NCBI RefSeq assembly: GCF_017741935.1
Contig: NZ_JAGHMH010000003.1
Location: 186,001-250,000 of the forward strand
Length of the DNA: 64,000 nucleotides
Reading direction: 5' to 3'
From: Rhizobium sp. 16-449-1b
Lineage (GTDB): Bacteria; Pseudomonadota; Alphaproteobacteria; Rhizobiales; Rhizobiaceae
Of this stretch, positions 1 through 7,983 are shown one piece after another. Positions within the stretch are counted from its first letter, which is position 1. Each line of letters opens with the position of its first letter. A model generated the notes under the pieces. The model did not search any database. It was not told the DNA's origin and saw only the letters and a program-made list of their open reading frames with translations. A program made the position numbers and the translations under genes.

Positions 1-1137
1 GCCGGCACGCCGCTGAGCGTCGCAGGCGGCAACACCCGCTCCGGTTTCGGCAATGTTGTGACGGCCGAACACCGCCTGCGCTCGACCGCGCTGTCGGGCA
101 TCGTCGCCTATAACCCCGGCGAGATGGTGCTCACCGCCCGCGCCGGCACGCCGCTCGCAGAAATCGAGGCGGCATTGGCTGAGAGCGGCCAGACCATGGC
201 CTTCGAGCCGATGGATCACCGCCCCCTCATGGGCACATCCGGCGAACCGACCATCGGCGGCGTCTTCGCCGCCAACGTCTCCGGCCCGCGCCGCCTGATA
301 TCGGGTGCGGCCCGCGACAGCCTGCTCGGCGTCCGCTTCGTCAATGGACGCGGCGAGGCGATCAAGGCCGGCGGGCGGGTGATGAAGAACGTCACCGGTC
401 TCGACCTCGTCAAGCTCATGGCCGGCTCACAAGGCACACTCGGCCTAATCACCGAGGTCACCTTTCGTGTGCCGCCGAGGCCGAAGTCGGAAGCGACGAT
501 CGTGATCTCGGGCCTCAACGATGCCGAGGCCGCCAATGCCATGGCCGCGGCAATGGCCATGCCGGTAGAGGTCTCGGGCGCCGCCCACCTGCCCATGACC
601 GTCGCCTGGACCTTCCTCGGCAACCGTCTGCCTGAGGGCGAGGCGACCGTGCTGCGCATCGAGGGCCTGCCGGCCTCCGTCGCAACGAGGGCCGAAAAGC
701 TCGCCGCCGCCATGTCGGCCTTCGGCCCCGTCGCGCGCCTCGGTAAGGATGACAGCGCCGCCCTCTGGCGCGAGATCCGCGATGTGAAACCCTACGCCGA
801 CGGCGGCCCACGCCCCGTCTGGCGCGTTTCCGTGGCCCCTTCGATCGGCCACCAGCTGGTCGCGGCGCTGAGGTTGGAGACCGGCGTTGACGCCTTTTAC
901 GACTGGCAGGGCGGTCTCGTCTGGATGCGCATGGAGGCCGATGCCGAAGCCGGTCTGCTGCGGCGCTTCATGGCGGCACTCGGCGGCGGCCACGCCACGC
1001 TGATGCGCGCGCCTGATGCGATGCGCGCGGCGACACCGGTGTTCGAGCCGCAGGTCGATGCCGTGGCGCTGCTGTCGGCGCGGGTGAAGGAGAAGTTTGA
1101 TCCGGCGGGGATTTTCAGTCCGGGGAAGATGGGGTGA
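1..1137 (+). CDS. glcE: Glycolate oxidase FAD-binding subunit GlcE (5' end missing)
   Basis: The reading frame is already open at base 1, so the N-terminus lies outside the window; about 378 codons are visible. GlcE is one of three subunits (GlcD, GlcE, GlcF) of the membrane-associated glycolate oxidase that turns glycolate into glyoxylate. The visible part begins inside a PCMH-type FAD-binding domain: GGNTRSG near the start, then EPTIGGVFAANVSGP and KNVTGLDLVKLMAGSQGTLG. It ends with the family's usual C-terminal DPAGIFSPG motif. glcF follows 216 bases downstream on the same strand, and a glcD gene is expected just upstream, though this is inferred. A repeat element separates glcE from glcF. 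Confidence 0.93.
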   Translation, partial: AGTPLSVAGGNTRSGFGNVVTAEHRLRSTALSGIVAYNPGEMVLTARAGTPLAEIEAALAESGQTMAFEPMDHRPLMGTSGEPTIGGVFAANVSGPRRLISGAARDSLLGVRFVNGRGEAIKAGGRVMKNVTGLDLVKLMAGSQGTLGLITEVTFRVPPRPKSEATIVISGLNDAEAANAMAAAMAMPVEVSGAAHLPMTVAWTFLGNRLPEGEATVLRIEGLPASVATRAEKLAAAMSAFGPVARLGKDDSAALWREIRDVKPYADGGPRPVWRVSVAPSIGHQLVAALRLETGVDAFYDWQGGLVWMRMEADAEAGLLRRFMAALGGGHATLMRAPDAMRAATPVFEPQVDAVALLSARVKEKFDPAGIFSPGKMG

Positions 1138-1160
1138 GTTGGATGCTGTACCGTGTTGCA

Positions 1161-1312
1161 TACCCCCCTCTGTCCTGCCGGACATCTCCCCCACAAGGGG
1201 GGAGATCGACTCGCGGTGAGGTTTTCGCCAAACAACTGACGTGGAGCGAGCGGCTGCCCCCAGCCGATCTCCCCCCTTGTGGGGGAGATGCCCGGCAGGG
1301 CAGAGGGGGGTA
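1161..1312. repeat. RIME-like palindromic repeat, copy A
   Basis: A 152 bp element with long inverted arms. The left arm starts TACCCCCCTCTGTCCTGCC and the right arm ends CCGGCAGGGCAGAGGGGGG followed by TA. Each arm also carries its own smaller palindrome, CTCCCCCACAAGGGGGGAG. The core between the arms contains GCCAAACAA and GAGCGAGCGG. The element fills most of the glcE-glcF gap, so it is probably transcribed as part of the operon. Four further copies lie at 14769, 34924, 47293 and 47937. It resembles the Rhizobium-specific intergenic mosaic elements; the exact family assignment is by memory and not checked. Confidence 0.88.
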
Positions 1313-1353
1313 CCACACCTACCAACGCAGCAATAAGGGCGGACGAGCCTGAC

Positions 1354-2667
1354 ATGCAAACCAACTTCACCCCCGCCCAGCTTGCCGATCCCCATGTCGC
1401 GGCTTCCGAGCAGATCCTGCGCAAATGCGTGCATTGCGGCTTCTGCACCGCCACCTGCCCCACCTATGTGACTTTAGGCAACGAGCTCGACAGCCCGCGC
1501 GGCCGCATCTATCTCATCAAGGACATGCTGGAGAACGACCGCCCGGCCGACACGGAGGTGGTCACCCATATCGATCGCTGCCTCTCCTGCCTCGCCTGCG
1601 TGACGACCTGTCCCTCGGGCGTCGATTACATGCATCTCGTCGATCACGCCCGCGCCCATATCGAAAAGACCTACAAGCGCCCCTTCATGAACCGGCTGAC
1701 GCGCGGCATTCTCGCCGCCGTCCTGCCCTATCCCGGTCGTTTCCGCCTGGCGCTTCGACTGGCCCGCATCGGCAGACCGCTGGAAGCCCTGTTCCGTCGC
1801 CATCAGGCACTGAAACCCTTCGCCGCCATGCTGGCGCTCGCCCCGCGCAGCCTGCCTGCACCCTCGCATCTGGCAACGCCGGCAACACACGCAGCCGAAG
1901 CGAGCGAGAGGTGGGGACGCGTGGCGATCCTTACCGGCTGCGCGCAACAGGTGCTCGACCCCGCCATCAACGCGGCGACCATCCGGCTTCTCACCCGTCT
2001 TGGCATCGAGGTTGTGGTGCCCAAGGGGGAGGTCTGCTGCGGCTCATTGGTCCATCACATGGGCCGCGAGGAACAGGCGCTGGCAAGCGCCCGCGCCAAT
2101 GTCGATGTCTGGACCCGCGAGATCGAAGAGGGCGGGCTCGATGCCATTATCATCACCGCGTCCGGCTGCGGCACGACGATCAAGGATTACGGCCACATGC
2201 TGCGGCTCGATCCCATCTACGCCGAAAAGGCCGCCCGCGTTTCCGCGCTCGCCCGCGATGTCACCGAATATCTGGCGACGCTCGATCTTCCCTCGCACAT
2301 GCCGAGGGGACTGACGGTCGCCTATCACTCCGCCTGCTCGATGCAGCACGGCCAGAAGATCACTATGGCGCCGAAGCAGCTGTTGAAGGCTGCGGGCTTC
2401 ACCGTGCGCGATCCGGCCGAAGGCCACCTCTGTTGCGGCTCGGCCGGCACCTACAACATCATGCAGCCGGATATTTCCGACGCGCTCAAGGCCCGCAAGG
2501 TGAAGAATATCGAGGCGACGAAGCCCGATATCATCGCCACAGGCAATATCGGCTGCATCACCCAGATCGCGTCGGCGACCGCGATCCCCATCCTGCACAC
2601 CGTGGAACTGCTCGATTGGGCCTATGGCGGCGACATGCCCGTCAAATTAGCGGCCAGAAAAATTTAA
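1354..2667 (+). CDS. glcF: Glycolate oxidase iron-sulfur subunit GlcF
   Basis: The 437-residue product carries two ferredoxin-type [4Fe-4S] motifs near the N-terminus, CVHCGFCTATCP and CLSCLACVTTCP. Two cysteine-rich CCG domains follow, recognisable from CCGSLVHHMG and CCGSAGTYN. This is the standard GlcF plan, in which the subunit passes electrons from the flavin subunits towards the quinone pool. The frame is open further upstream to an ATG at 1279, but that start lies inside the repeat. The ATG at 1354 gives the expected N-terminus (MQTNFTPAQL) and follows a purine-rich AAGGGCGGA. It forms an operon with glcE, with the repeat inserted between them. Confidence 0.95.
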   Translation: MQTNFTPAQLADPHVAASEQILRKCVHCGFCTATCPTYVTLGNELDSPRGRIYLIKDMLENDRPADTEVVTHIDRCLSCLACVTTCPSGVDYMHLVDHARAHIEKTYKRPFMNRLTRGILAAVLPYPGRFRLALRLARIGRPLEALFRRHQALKPFAAMLALAPRSLPAPSHLATPATHAAEASERWGRVAILTGCAQQVLDPAINAATIRLLTRLGIEVVVPKGEVCCGSLVHHMGREEQALASARANVDVWTREIEEGGLDAIIITASGCGTTIKDYGHMLRLDPIYAEKAARVSALARDVTEYLATLDLPSHMPRGLTVAYHSACSMQHGQKITMAPKQLLKAAGFTVRDPAEGHLCCGSAGTYNIMQPDISDALKARKVKNIEATKPDIIATGNIGCITQIASATAIPILHTVELLDWAYGGDMPVKLAARKI

Positions 2668-2723
2668 GGGTTTCGGGCTAGCCTGACGCGGCCGGATCGT
2701 CCGGCGGCATTTGGAGCTCAAGC

Positions 2724-3161
2724 ATGCATCGTTTCCTCCTGGCGTTCACCGCTCTTGTTGGCGCCACTGAAGTCGCACACGCCGACAGCCGGTTCTTCTG
2801 TTCCGCCGATGACAAGAACGTCCGCTTCACGGTCGAAAGTGGGTTCAAGGCCGAGCCCGGTCATGAACTCAACCACTTCAGGGGCGCCTTGATCATCAAG
2901 AACGAGACGGCCCCGCAGCCGCTCGGCCGCGTCTCGATCGATTCCGATAGCCTGAGCAATCGCTGGTCGCACAATGGCGAACTGCGTCTCGAAATTCTCT
3001 ACGATGGTGGAAAGGCCGCCGGCGGACAGAGCGTCAATCTCACCGTCTCCGCTGAGCAGCCGAACGGCGCAACGGCGTTTCAGGGCATTTACGACATGAC
3101 TGTCTACGGCGGTGACAAGCCGATCGCCTTCAATGGTAAGGTCAGCTGCGGCGCCAAGTAG
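2724..3161 (+). CDS. Small secreted protein of unknown function
   Basis: The 145-residue product starts with a clear signal peptide: a short positive end, a hydrophobic LLAFTALVGA core, and a likely cleavage after AHA or ADS. The mature part is about 125 residues with two cysteines (FFCSADD near its start and KVSCGAK at the C-terminus) that could form a disulfide. I do not recognise the family. A GGAG ribosome-binding site lies upstream of the ATG. The gene starts 56 bases after glcF and ends at a convergent stem-loop. An equally long frame on the other strand lacks a signal peptide and is taken as a shadow. Confidence 0.72.
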   Translation: MHRFLLAFTALVGATEVAHADSRFFCSADDKNVRFTVESGFKAEPGHELNHFRGALIIKNETAPQPLGRVSIDSDSLSNRWSHNGELRLEILYDGGKAAGGQSVNLTVSAEQPNGATAFQGIYDMTVYGGDKPIAFNGKVSCGAK

Positions 3162-3206
3162 CATTGGCCGCGTGAAACGGGCTCATTCCCTCGCAGCACA
3201 AACGAA

Positions 3207-3234
3207 ACAGGTGGCCAGCAAGCCGGCCACCTGT
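3207..3234. terminator. Convergent stem-loop terminator
   Basis: A perfect 10 bp inverted repeat, ACAGGTGGCC and GGCCACCTGT, with an 8-base loop. It is followed on the + strand by CCTAATTTTC. It lies between the convergent secreted-protein gene and the first L,D-transpeptidase gene, and could serve both. Confidence 0.7.
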
Positions 3235-3263
3235 CCTAATTTTCACTAGTGACGCGTGCGGCC

Positions 3264-3935
3264 TTAGCCGCCGAAGATCGTTCTCAGAACGTCGATGCCG
3301 CGGTCGTCGAAGGCGACGTTGCCCTGCTTGTTGCCGGGACCGACGACGATCACCTTGGTGCCGACGGGAACGCGGTCGTAGAGATCGGCGACGTCGTCAT
3401 TGACCATGCGGATGCAGCCCGAAGACAGGTTGAGGCCGATCGTCCAGGGCTGGTTGGTGCCGTGGATACGGAAGATCGTGTCGCGGCCGCCCTGGTAGAG
3501 ATACATGGCGCGGGCGCCGAGCGGATTGTCCGGGCCACCCGGCTGTACGGCCGGCAGGTTGTGGCCGGCGCGGGCCTCGCGAGCGCGCATTTCGGCCGGC
3601 GGCGTCCAGGTCGGCCATTCAGCCTTGCGGCCGATCTTCACCACGCCCGACCAGCCGAAGCCTTCGCGGCCGACACCGATGCCGTAGCGCGTGGCCTTGT
3701 TGCGGCCTTCGACGAGATACAGATACTTGTTGACCGTATCGACGATCACGGTGCCCGGCGCTTCATTGGTGATGAGGCGGACGACGCGCTTCTTGTATTG
3801 CGGCTTGACCTGCTGGCTGTGCTTGACGCCACGAACGGCATCTGTCGCCGTCATTACGGGCTCGGCGCTGGCAACGGCCACCATACCCGACATCGCAACG
3901 GCAACGGCCGCCACGAGCAGAGACACTTTCTTCAT
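3264..3935 (-). CDS. L,D-transpeptidase (YkuD family), paralogue 1
   Basis: The 223-residue protein has a signal peptide (MKKVSLLVAAVAVAMSG onwards, cleaving near ASA) and one YkuD catalytic domain. The catalytic signature is visible as HGTNQPWTIG followed by SSGCIRM, which supplies the conserved His, Ser-x-Gly-Cys and Arg. Such periplasmic enzymes make 3-3 crosslinks in peptidoglycan or attach proteins to it, and are numerous in Rhizobiales, which use them in polar growth. A closely related gene lies 123 bases upstream on the same strand, so this is a tandem duplication. Which crosslink it makes cannot be told from sequence. Confidence 0.93.
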   Translation of the reverse strand: MKKVSLLVAAVAVAMSGMVAVASAEPVMTATDAVRGVKHSQQVKPQYKKRVVRLITNEAPGTVIVDTVNKYLYLVEGRNKATRYGIGVGREGFGWSGVVKIGRKAEWPTWTPPAEMRAREARAGHNLPAVQPGGPDNPLGARAMYLYQGGRDTIFRIHGTNQPWTIGLNLSSGCIRMVNDDVADLYDRVPVGTKVIVVGPGNKQGNVAFDDRGIDVLRTIFGG

Positions 3936-4023
3936 TTCGATTTCCCTCTCAAGGCACGATCGCCGGCAAAGCTAACGGAATCGACCGGGATTTCAAGCTG
4001 GAAACCCTGAAAATGCGGGGGTA

Positions 4024-4048
4024 GGCGGCAAGGTGTGTCCTTGCCGCC
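4024..4048 (-). terminator. Stem-loop downstream of L,D-transpeptidase 2
   Basis: A perfect 10 bp stem, GGCGGCAAGG and CCTTGCCGCC, with a TGTGT loop, placed 11 bases past the stop of the transpeptidase gene. There is no U-run on the minus strand, so it may stabilise the 3' end or be Rho-assisted. Confidence 0.55.
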
Positions 4049-4058
4049 ATAAGAAAAT

Positions 4059-4802
4059 TCAGATCACGATGACCCGCGTGCCCACTTTGACACGCTCGTA
4101 GAGGTCGACGACGTCCTCGTTGCGCAGGCGAATGCAGCCCGAGGAAACTGCGCTTCCGATCGTCCAGGGGGCATTGGTGCCGTGGATGCGGTAGAGCGTC
4201 GAGCCGAGATACATGGCGCGCGCGCCGAGCGGATTTTCCGGTCCGCCATCCATGCGTGCCGGGAGATAATGGCCCTTCGCCGCCTCGCGGCTGATCATTT
4301 CCGACGGCGGTGTCCAGTCCGGCCACTCGGACTTGCGGGTCACCTTGTGCACGCCGGCCCACTCGAAGCCCGGCTTGCCGACGCCGACGCCGTAGCGCCG
4401 CGCCTTGCCGTTCGCCATCACCAGATAGAGGAAGCGGTTGTTGGTATCGATGACGATGGTGCCCGGCGCTTCCTTGGTCTGGTAATCGACCATCTGCGGC
4501 AGGAACTGCGGCTCGATCTGGCCACGGATCACCGGAACGCCGGGATTGATCGCCGAGACCTGTTGTGCTGCCGGCGCGCGACGAACGGCGCGCGGAGCAA
4601 ACAGCCCGCGCTGCTGCTGCACGATGACGGGGCGCTGGTAGACGACGGGGCGAACATTGCCGCCGCTCAGCTGCATGATCCACGGTGCCGCGAGATCAGG
4701 GCTCAGCACGACAGGCGGACGGGAAACGTAACGGTCGTCGCCAAGGGCGGCCGTGGAAAAGACGCCGAGCAGGGCTGCGGCGAGCAAAACGGATTTCATC
4801 AT
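4059..4802 (-). CDS. L,D-transpeptidase (YkuD family), paralogue 2
   Basis: The 247-residue secreted protein has an N-terminal signal peptide (MMKSVLLAAALLGVFS, cleavage near ALG). A roughly 90-residue linker rich in Arg, Pro and Gln follows, then a C-terminal YkuD domain. The catalytic stretch reads HGTNAPWTIG then SSGCIRL, retaining the His, Cys and Arg. Shared blocks with the downstream gene (PGT-VIVDT, KSEWPDWTPP, ENPLGARAMYL) show the two are recent paralogues. The long linker is specific to this copy and might hold the enzyme away from the membrane or bind a partner; that is inference. Confidence 0.93.
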   Translation of the reverse strand: MMKSVLLAAALLGVFSTAALGDDRYVSRPPVVLSPDLAAPWIMQLSGGNVRPVVYQRPVIVQQQRGLFAPRAVRRAPAAQQVSAINPGVPVIRGQIEPQFLPQMVDYQTKEAPGTIVIDTNNRFLYLVMANGKARRYGVGVGKPGFEWAGVHKVTRKSEWPDWTPPSEMISREAAKGHYLPARMDGGPENPLGARAMYLGSTLYRIHGTNAPWTIGSAVSSGCIRLRNEDVVDLYERVKVGTRVIVI

Positions 4803-5015
4803 CGGACGAACTCTCTACAATGGCCGAAAATGGACGGGCGGCATCCGCCACCTGCCGATCATGCTGCCACCGCGCTCGCCAGCGAATGGTAAACCCGCGT
4901 TCACTAAAAGCCGAACTGGCCCATAAACTTTTCGTCAGGGTTATCGTTCGGTTTGGAAACAGGGTTTGCAAATGGTAAAGCGCGGATTCGCAGCCGCTGA
5001 AACGAATGGAACGTG

Positions 5016-5645
5016 ATGAGCGAGACAGGCATTACAATCGGTGAGGACGGCAAGAGCCGCTGTCATTGGCACGGCAACCTGCCGGATTATCTGCGCTATC
5101 ACGACGAGGAATGGGGCAGGCCGGTCGTCAACGATAACAGGCTGTTCGAGAAGATCTGCCTCGAAGGCTTCCAGTCCGGCCTCTCCTGGCTCACCATCCT
5201 GCGTAAGCGCGAGAATTTCCGCGCCGCCTTCGCCGGCTTCGATTTCGAGAAGGTGGCGCTGTTTACAGATGAGGATGTCGAGCGTTGCGTGGCCGATGCC
5301 GGCATCATCCGCCATCGCGGCAAGATCGTTTCGACGATCAACAACGCCAAGCGAGCGATCGAGCTGCGCGACGAGTTCGGCTCGCTGGCGCATTATTTCT
5401 GGAGCTACGAGCCCGGTCATAACGAACGCCCCAAGGTGGTCGATCGCGCCACGATCATGGCCAATCCGACCACGCCCACCTCGGTCGCCATATCCAAGAA
5501 TTTGAAGAAGCGCGGCTGGACCTTTGTCGGCCCGACCACAGTTTACGCATTCATGCAGGCAATGGGTCTCGTCAACGATCATCTCGAAGGCTGCTACTGC
5601 CGTCCCGAAGTAGAGGCGATGCGCGACGCATTGGTACGTCCATGA
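5016..5645 (+). CDS. tag: DNA-3-methyladenine glycosylase I
   Basis: The 209-residue product matches the Tag family along its length. It starts with the CHWHG segment and continues with DEEWG (the Asp/Glu-Trp active-site region) and SGLSWLTILRKRENFR. The C-terminus has H-x3-CYCR, whose His and Cys, with the N-terminal Cys and His, form the zinc snap of Tag. It removes 3-methyladenine from alkylated DNA in the cytoplasm, opening base-excision repair. An in-frame GTG sits immediately before the ATG at 5016; the ATG is preferred. The stop overlaps the start of the next gene as ATGA, indicating translational coupling. Confidence 0.94.
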   Translation: MSETGITIGEDGKSRCHWHGNLPDYLRYHDEEWGRPVVNDNRLFEKICLEGFQSGLSWLTILRKRENFRAAFAGFDFEKVALFTDEDVERCVADAGIIRHRGKIVSTINNAKRAIELRDEFGSLAHYFWSYEPGHNERPKVVDRATIMANPTTPTSVAISKNLKKRGWTFVGPTTVYAFMQAMGLVNDHLEGCYCRPEVEAMRDALVRP

Positions 5646-6148
5646 AGAAACTGAAACTGATGGCAATGGCGATCGCCATAAGCGCGATCGCGCCCGCCGC
5701 TATGGCGCAGACACCCGAGCTGCAGCGCGGCGAAAGGCTGGAAAAGCTGCAGTTTCCGGCAGCGACGATGGAGCTGAAGGGCTGGACGAAGTTCGGCAAC
5801 GGCAAGGTCTATACCTTGCCCGTCAAGGCCGGCCAGCATGTGAAGATTGATTTCTCAACGAAGAGCCAGTTCGCCTTCCTCGCGATCTTCGATCTCGCAG
5901 CCCCCGATGATGAGGCGATCTTCGGCACCGACGAGGACGGGCAGACTTTCCAGACCACGGTCAAGCAGGACGCCACCTGGCTGCTCCGCCCCTATTATTC
6001 CAAGGCCTCCCCAAGGCGCGGTCTCGGCGCACCCTACAGCATTCTCGTGGAACCGCAGGCGGCTTCAAGTGCGCCGGCAACAACCGAGCCTGCGCCAGCC
6101 CCCGCCGACGACAGCAAGCCATCGCCGCTCTTCCCCTCGCGCAAGTAA
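5642..6148 (+). CDS. Secreted protein of unknown function, coupled to tag
   Basis: The 168-residue product has a signal peptide with cleavage after AMAQ, then a compact domain of about 110 residues. The domain contains GWTKFGNGKVYTLPVKAGQ and ends near PYSILVEP. A low-complexity Ala/Pro tail (about 30 residues) closes the protein. The repeated beta-strand-like pattern (KVYTLPVKAGQHVKIDF, FLAIFDL) suggests a small beta-sandwich, possibly of the bacterial pre-peptidase type, but I cannot assign a function. The start codon overlaps the tag stop codon by four bases, so the two are co-translated, although one product is cytoplasmic and the other exported. Confidence 0.82.
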   Translation: MKKLKLMAMAIAISAIAPAAMAQTPELQRGERLEKLQFPAATMELKGWTKFGNGKVYTLPVKAGQHVKIDFSTKSQFAFLAIFDLAAPDDEAIFGTDEDGQTFQTTVKQDATWLLRPYYSKASPRRGLGAPYSILVEPQAASSAPATTEPAPAPADDSKPSPLFPSRK

Positions 6149-6155
6149 ACGATCT

Positions 6156-6860
6156 CTAGCCCAGACTATCGATCACGCCGCGCAGTTCGCCGAGCCGTTC
6201 GATCTTGCGAAAGCGTGGCGCCTCCGTCGGCTCCTCGACATGCTCGAGCACCCAGGTCAGTTCGTGCGGCACGAACACGCCGTAGCTGCCGGCGGCGATT
6301 GCCGGCACGATGTCCGACTTCAGCGAATTGCCCACCATCATCGCCCGCTCCGGCCCGCCGCCGATCTTGGAGAAGATCCGGCGATAGGTAACCGCCGTCT
6401 TGTCGGAAACGATCTCGACGGCATGGAAGAAATCCCCAAGACCGGACTGCGCCAGCTTGCGCTCCTGGTCGAACAGGTCGCCCTTGGTGATCAGCACGAG
6501 CAGGTAATGGTCGGCTAGCGCCGCCAGCGTCTCGCGCACTTCGGGCAGCGTCTCGACGGGATGCGAGAGAAGATCCCGCCCGGTATCGAGGATCTGCGCG
6601 ATCACCGAAGCCGGCACATTGCCCTCGGTAATCTCGATCGCGGTCTCGATCATCGACAGCGTGAAGCCTTTGATACCAAAGCCGTAATGCTGAAGATTGC
6701 GCTTCTCGGCGGCCAGCAGCCGCTCCGAAACCACCGTGCCCTCCGCATAGTCGGAGAGCAGTTCGGTGAAGTGCGTTTCCGTCAGCCGGTAGAATTGTTC
6801 GTTCTGCCACAGCGTGTCGTCGGCATCGAAGCCGATCGTGGTCAGCGTGCGGGTCGTCAT
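6156..6860 (-). CDS. HAD-superfamily hydrolase
   Basis: The 234-residue protein shows the four HAD motifs: the nucleophile loop GFDADDTLW, Thr in VLITKGD, a Lys in the VSDKTAVTYRRIF segment and the acidic MVGNSLKSD. It also has an alpha-helical cap between motifs I and II. This is the YjjG/haloacid dehalogenase-like subfamily, usually phosphatases of nucleotides or small phosphosugars; the substrate cannot be predicted. An upstream in-frame start would add ten residues, but the ATG at 6860 is preceded by GAGGG at good spacing and gives the usual N-terminus. It converges with the secreted-protein gene, only seven bases away. Confidence 0.9.
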   Translation of the reverse strand: MTTRTLTTIGFDADDTLWQNEQFYRLTETHFTELLSDYAEGTVVSERLLAAEKRNLQHYGFGIKGFTLSMIETAIEITEGNVPASVIAQILDTGRDLLSHPVETLPEVRETLAALADHYLLVLITKGDLFDQERKLAQSGLGDFFHAVEIVSDKTAVTYRRIFSKIGGGPERAMMVGNSLKSDIVPAIAAGSYGVFVPHELTWVLEHVEEPTEAPRFRKIERLGELRGVIDSLG

Positions 6861-6925
6861 GGGCGCACCCTCTTGTTCATTGAAAAACAATTAGGAGCCT
6901 CGCGCCTTCACCGCAAGGGATTGCG

Positions 6926-7453
6926 TCACTGATAGACGATGGCGCCGATGAAGCGCGGGCGTGAAAAGGCGGTCTCGGCGAACGTCATGCTGCCGAAGCC
7001 CATGATGCTGGTCATCGCCGTGTAGCTGGCCGCACCCTCGACATAGATCACCGAATCTCCGTCCGTCAGCTGCGGCAGCGTCGAGCTGCTGAGAACCTGC
7101 GCCTTCAACAGGCCGGCCGTGCCGCTCTCCTTCGTCCAGTCCAGCTTGTAGACCCCGGCGGTCTTCTTGATGCTGGAGATCCGAAGCGCGATCGGGGCCG
7201 TGCTGTTCTGCTGCAGATGCGTGAAGACGCTGTAGAGATTGGACACGAAGGTATTGTCGATCGAGGTCTGGCGCGAGATCACGTCGGCGACGATACCATT
7301 GGCCTGCACGATGTTCTGGTAGGTCCGGTACATGTCGAACACCGTGATGCTCGCCAGAAAGAAGAACAGCAGGATCGGCGCGAGAAAGGCGAATTCGATT
7401 GCGGATGCGCCGGAGCGCTCGCGGACCAGGTGGGAAAAGGCGTGCTTCAACAT
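6926..7453 (-). CDS. TadE-like pilus-assembly pseudopilin, second copy
   Basis: The 175-residue protein has the TadE signature: a short basic N-terminus, then GASAIEFAFLAPILLFFF, a transmembrane helix with the conserved Glu five residues into the hydrophobic run, followed by a periplasmic domain. TadE-type pseudopilins are processed by the prepilin peptidase of Flp/Tad pili. The start codon shares one base with the stop codon of the upstream gene (TGATG), which points to translational coupling. It is the last gene of a three-gene operon containing no secretion ATPase, secretin or platform gene. Confidence 0.88.
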   Translation of the reverse strand: MLKHAFSHLVRERSGASAIEFAFLAPILLFFFLASITVFDMYRTYQNIVQANGIVADVISRQTSIDNTFVSNLYSVFTHLQQNSTAPIALRISSIKKTAGVYKLDWTKESGTAGLLKAQVLSSSTLPQLTDGDSVIYVEGAASYTAMTSIMGFGSMTFAETAFSRPRFIGAIVYQ

Positions 7454-7983
7454 CAGGTCGGCTCGTTGACGAAGGCAAAGCTGGAGGTCAGCTGGATGGC
7501 GCCGGTATTGTCCTTCGGGAAACTCAGGCCGAAGCCGAGCCCCGGCACCAAGGGGTCGACGACATAACAGGCGCGGGTGAAGATGATCTGCGACGGCTGG
7601 CCGGAATTGTAGCTGGTGACAGGGTCGATGGCGACGGACCGGTCGACGCAGGGCGTGCCCGTCGTCGGAAAGTCCGAAGCCTTGGTGACCGGCGTGAACT
7701 CGATGCGGATCGACTTGACGCAATCGCTGAGGATCACCGCTTCCTTGCACACCGATGCCTTGAAGTCAGCATAGCTCATCTTGGCGCCGTTGATCTGCAG
7801 CGCGCGCGAACTGCGGCTGACGGCACGGTCGAGCATGATCGACTGCGTCATGATGAAGCCAGCCTCGAAGATCGAAAAGACGATGCTGAAGACGATCGGC
7901 GCCAGGATGGCGAACTCGATCGCCGCCGCGCCCTTGCTGTTGCCGAAAAGCAGGCGCGCGCTACTGAAAAAGCCCACTCTCAT
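7453..7983 (-). CDS. TadE-like pilus-assembly pseudopilin, first copy
   Basis: The 176-residue protein has the TadE N-terminus (KGAAAIEFAILAPIVFSIVFS, a membrane helix with the conserved Glu). The periplasmic region has four cysteines, including SVCKEAVILSDCVKS and ARACYVV, that could form disulfides. Its start overlaps the vWA gene stop as TGATG, and its own stop overlaps the next tadE start in the same way, so the three genes are tightly coupled. The downstream gene is similar only in its N-terminal third, so these are distinct pseudopilins rather than a recent duplicate. Confidence 0.88.
   Translation of the reverse strand: MRVGFFSSARLLFGNSKGAAAIEFAILAPIVFSIVFSIFEAGFIMTQSIMLDRAVSRSSRALQINGAKMSYADFKASVCKEAVILSDCVKSIRIEFTPVTKASDFPTTGTPCVDRSVAIDPVTSYNSGQPSQIIFTRACYVVDPLVPGLGFGLSFPKDNTGAIQLTSSFAFVNEPT

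Noticed and set aside
1161..1312. CRISPR array or insertion sequence as explanation for the repeats
   Set aside because: Copies are single and dispersed, have no spacers, and contain no transposase gene.
2718..3164. 148-codon frame on the minus strand opposite the secreted-protein gene
   Set aside because: It lacks a signal peptide or recognisable motif and a good start, while the plus-strand frame has a signal peptide, GGAG and a terminator.
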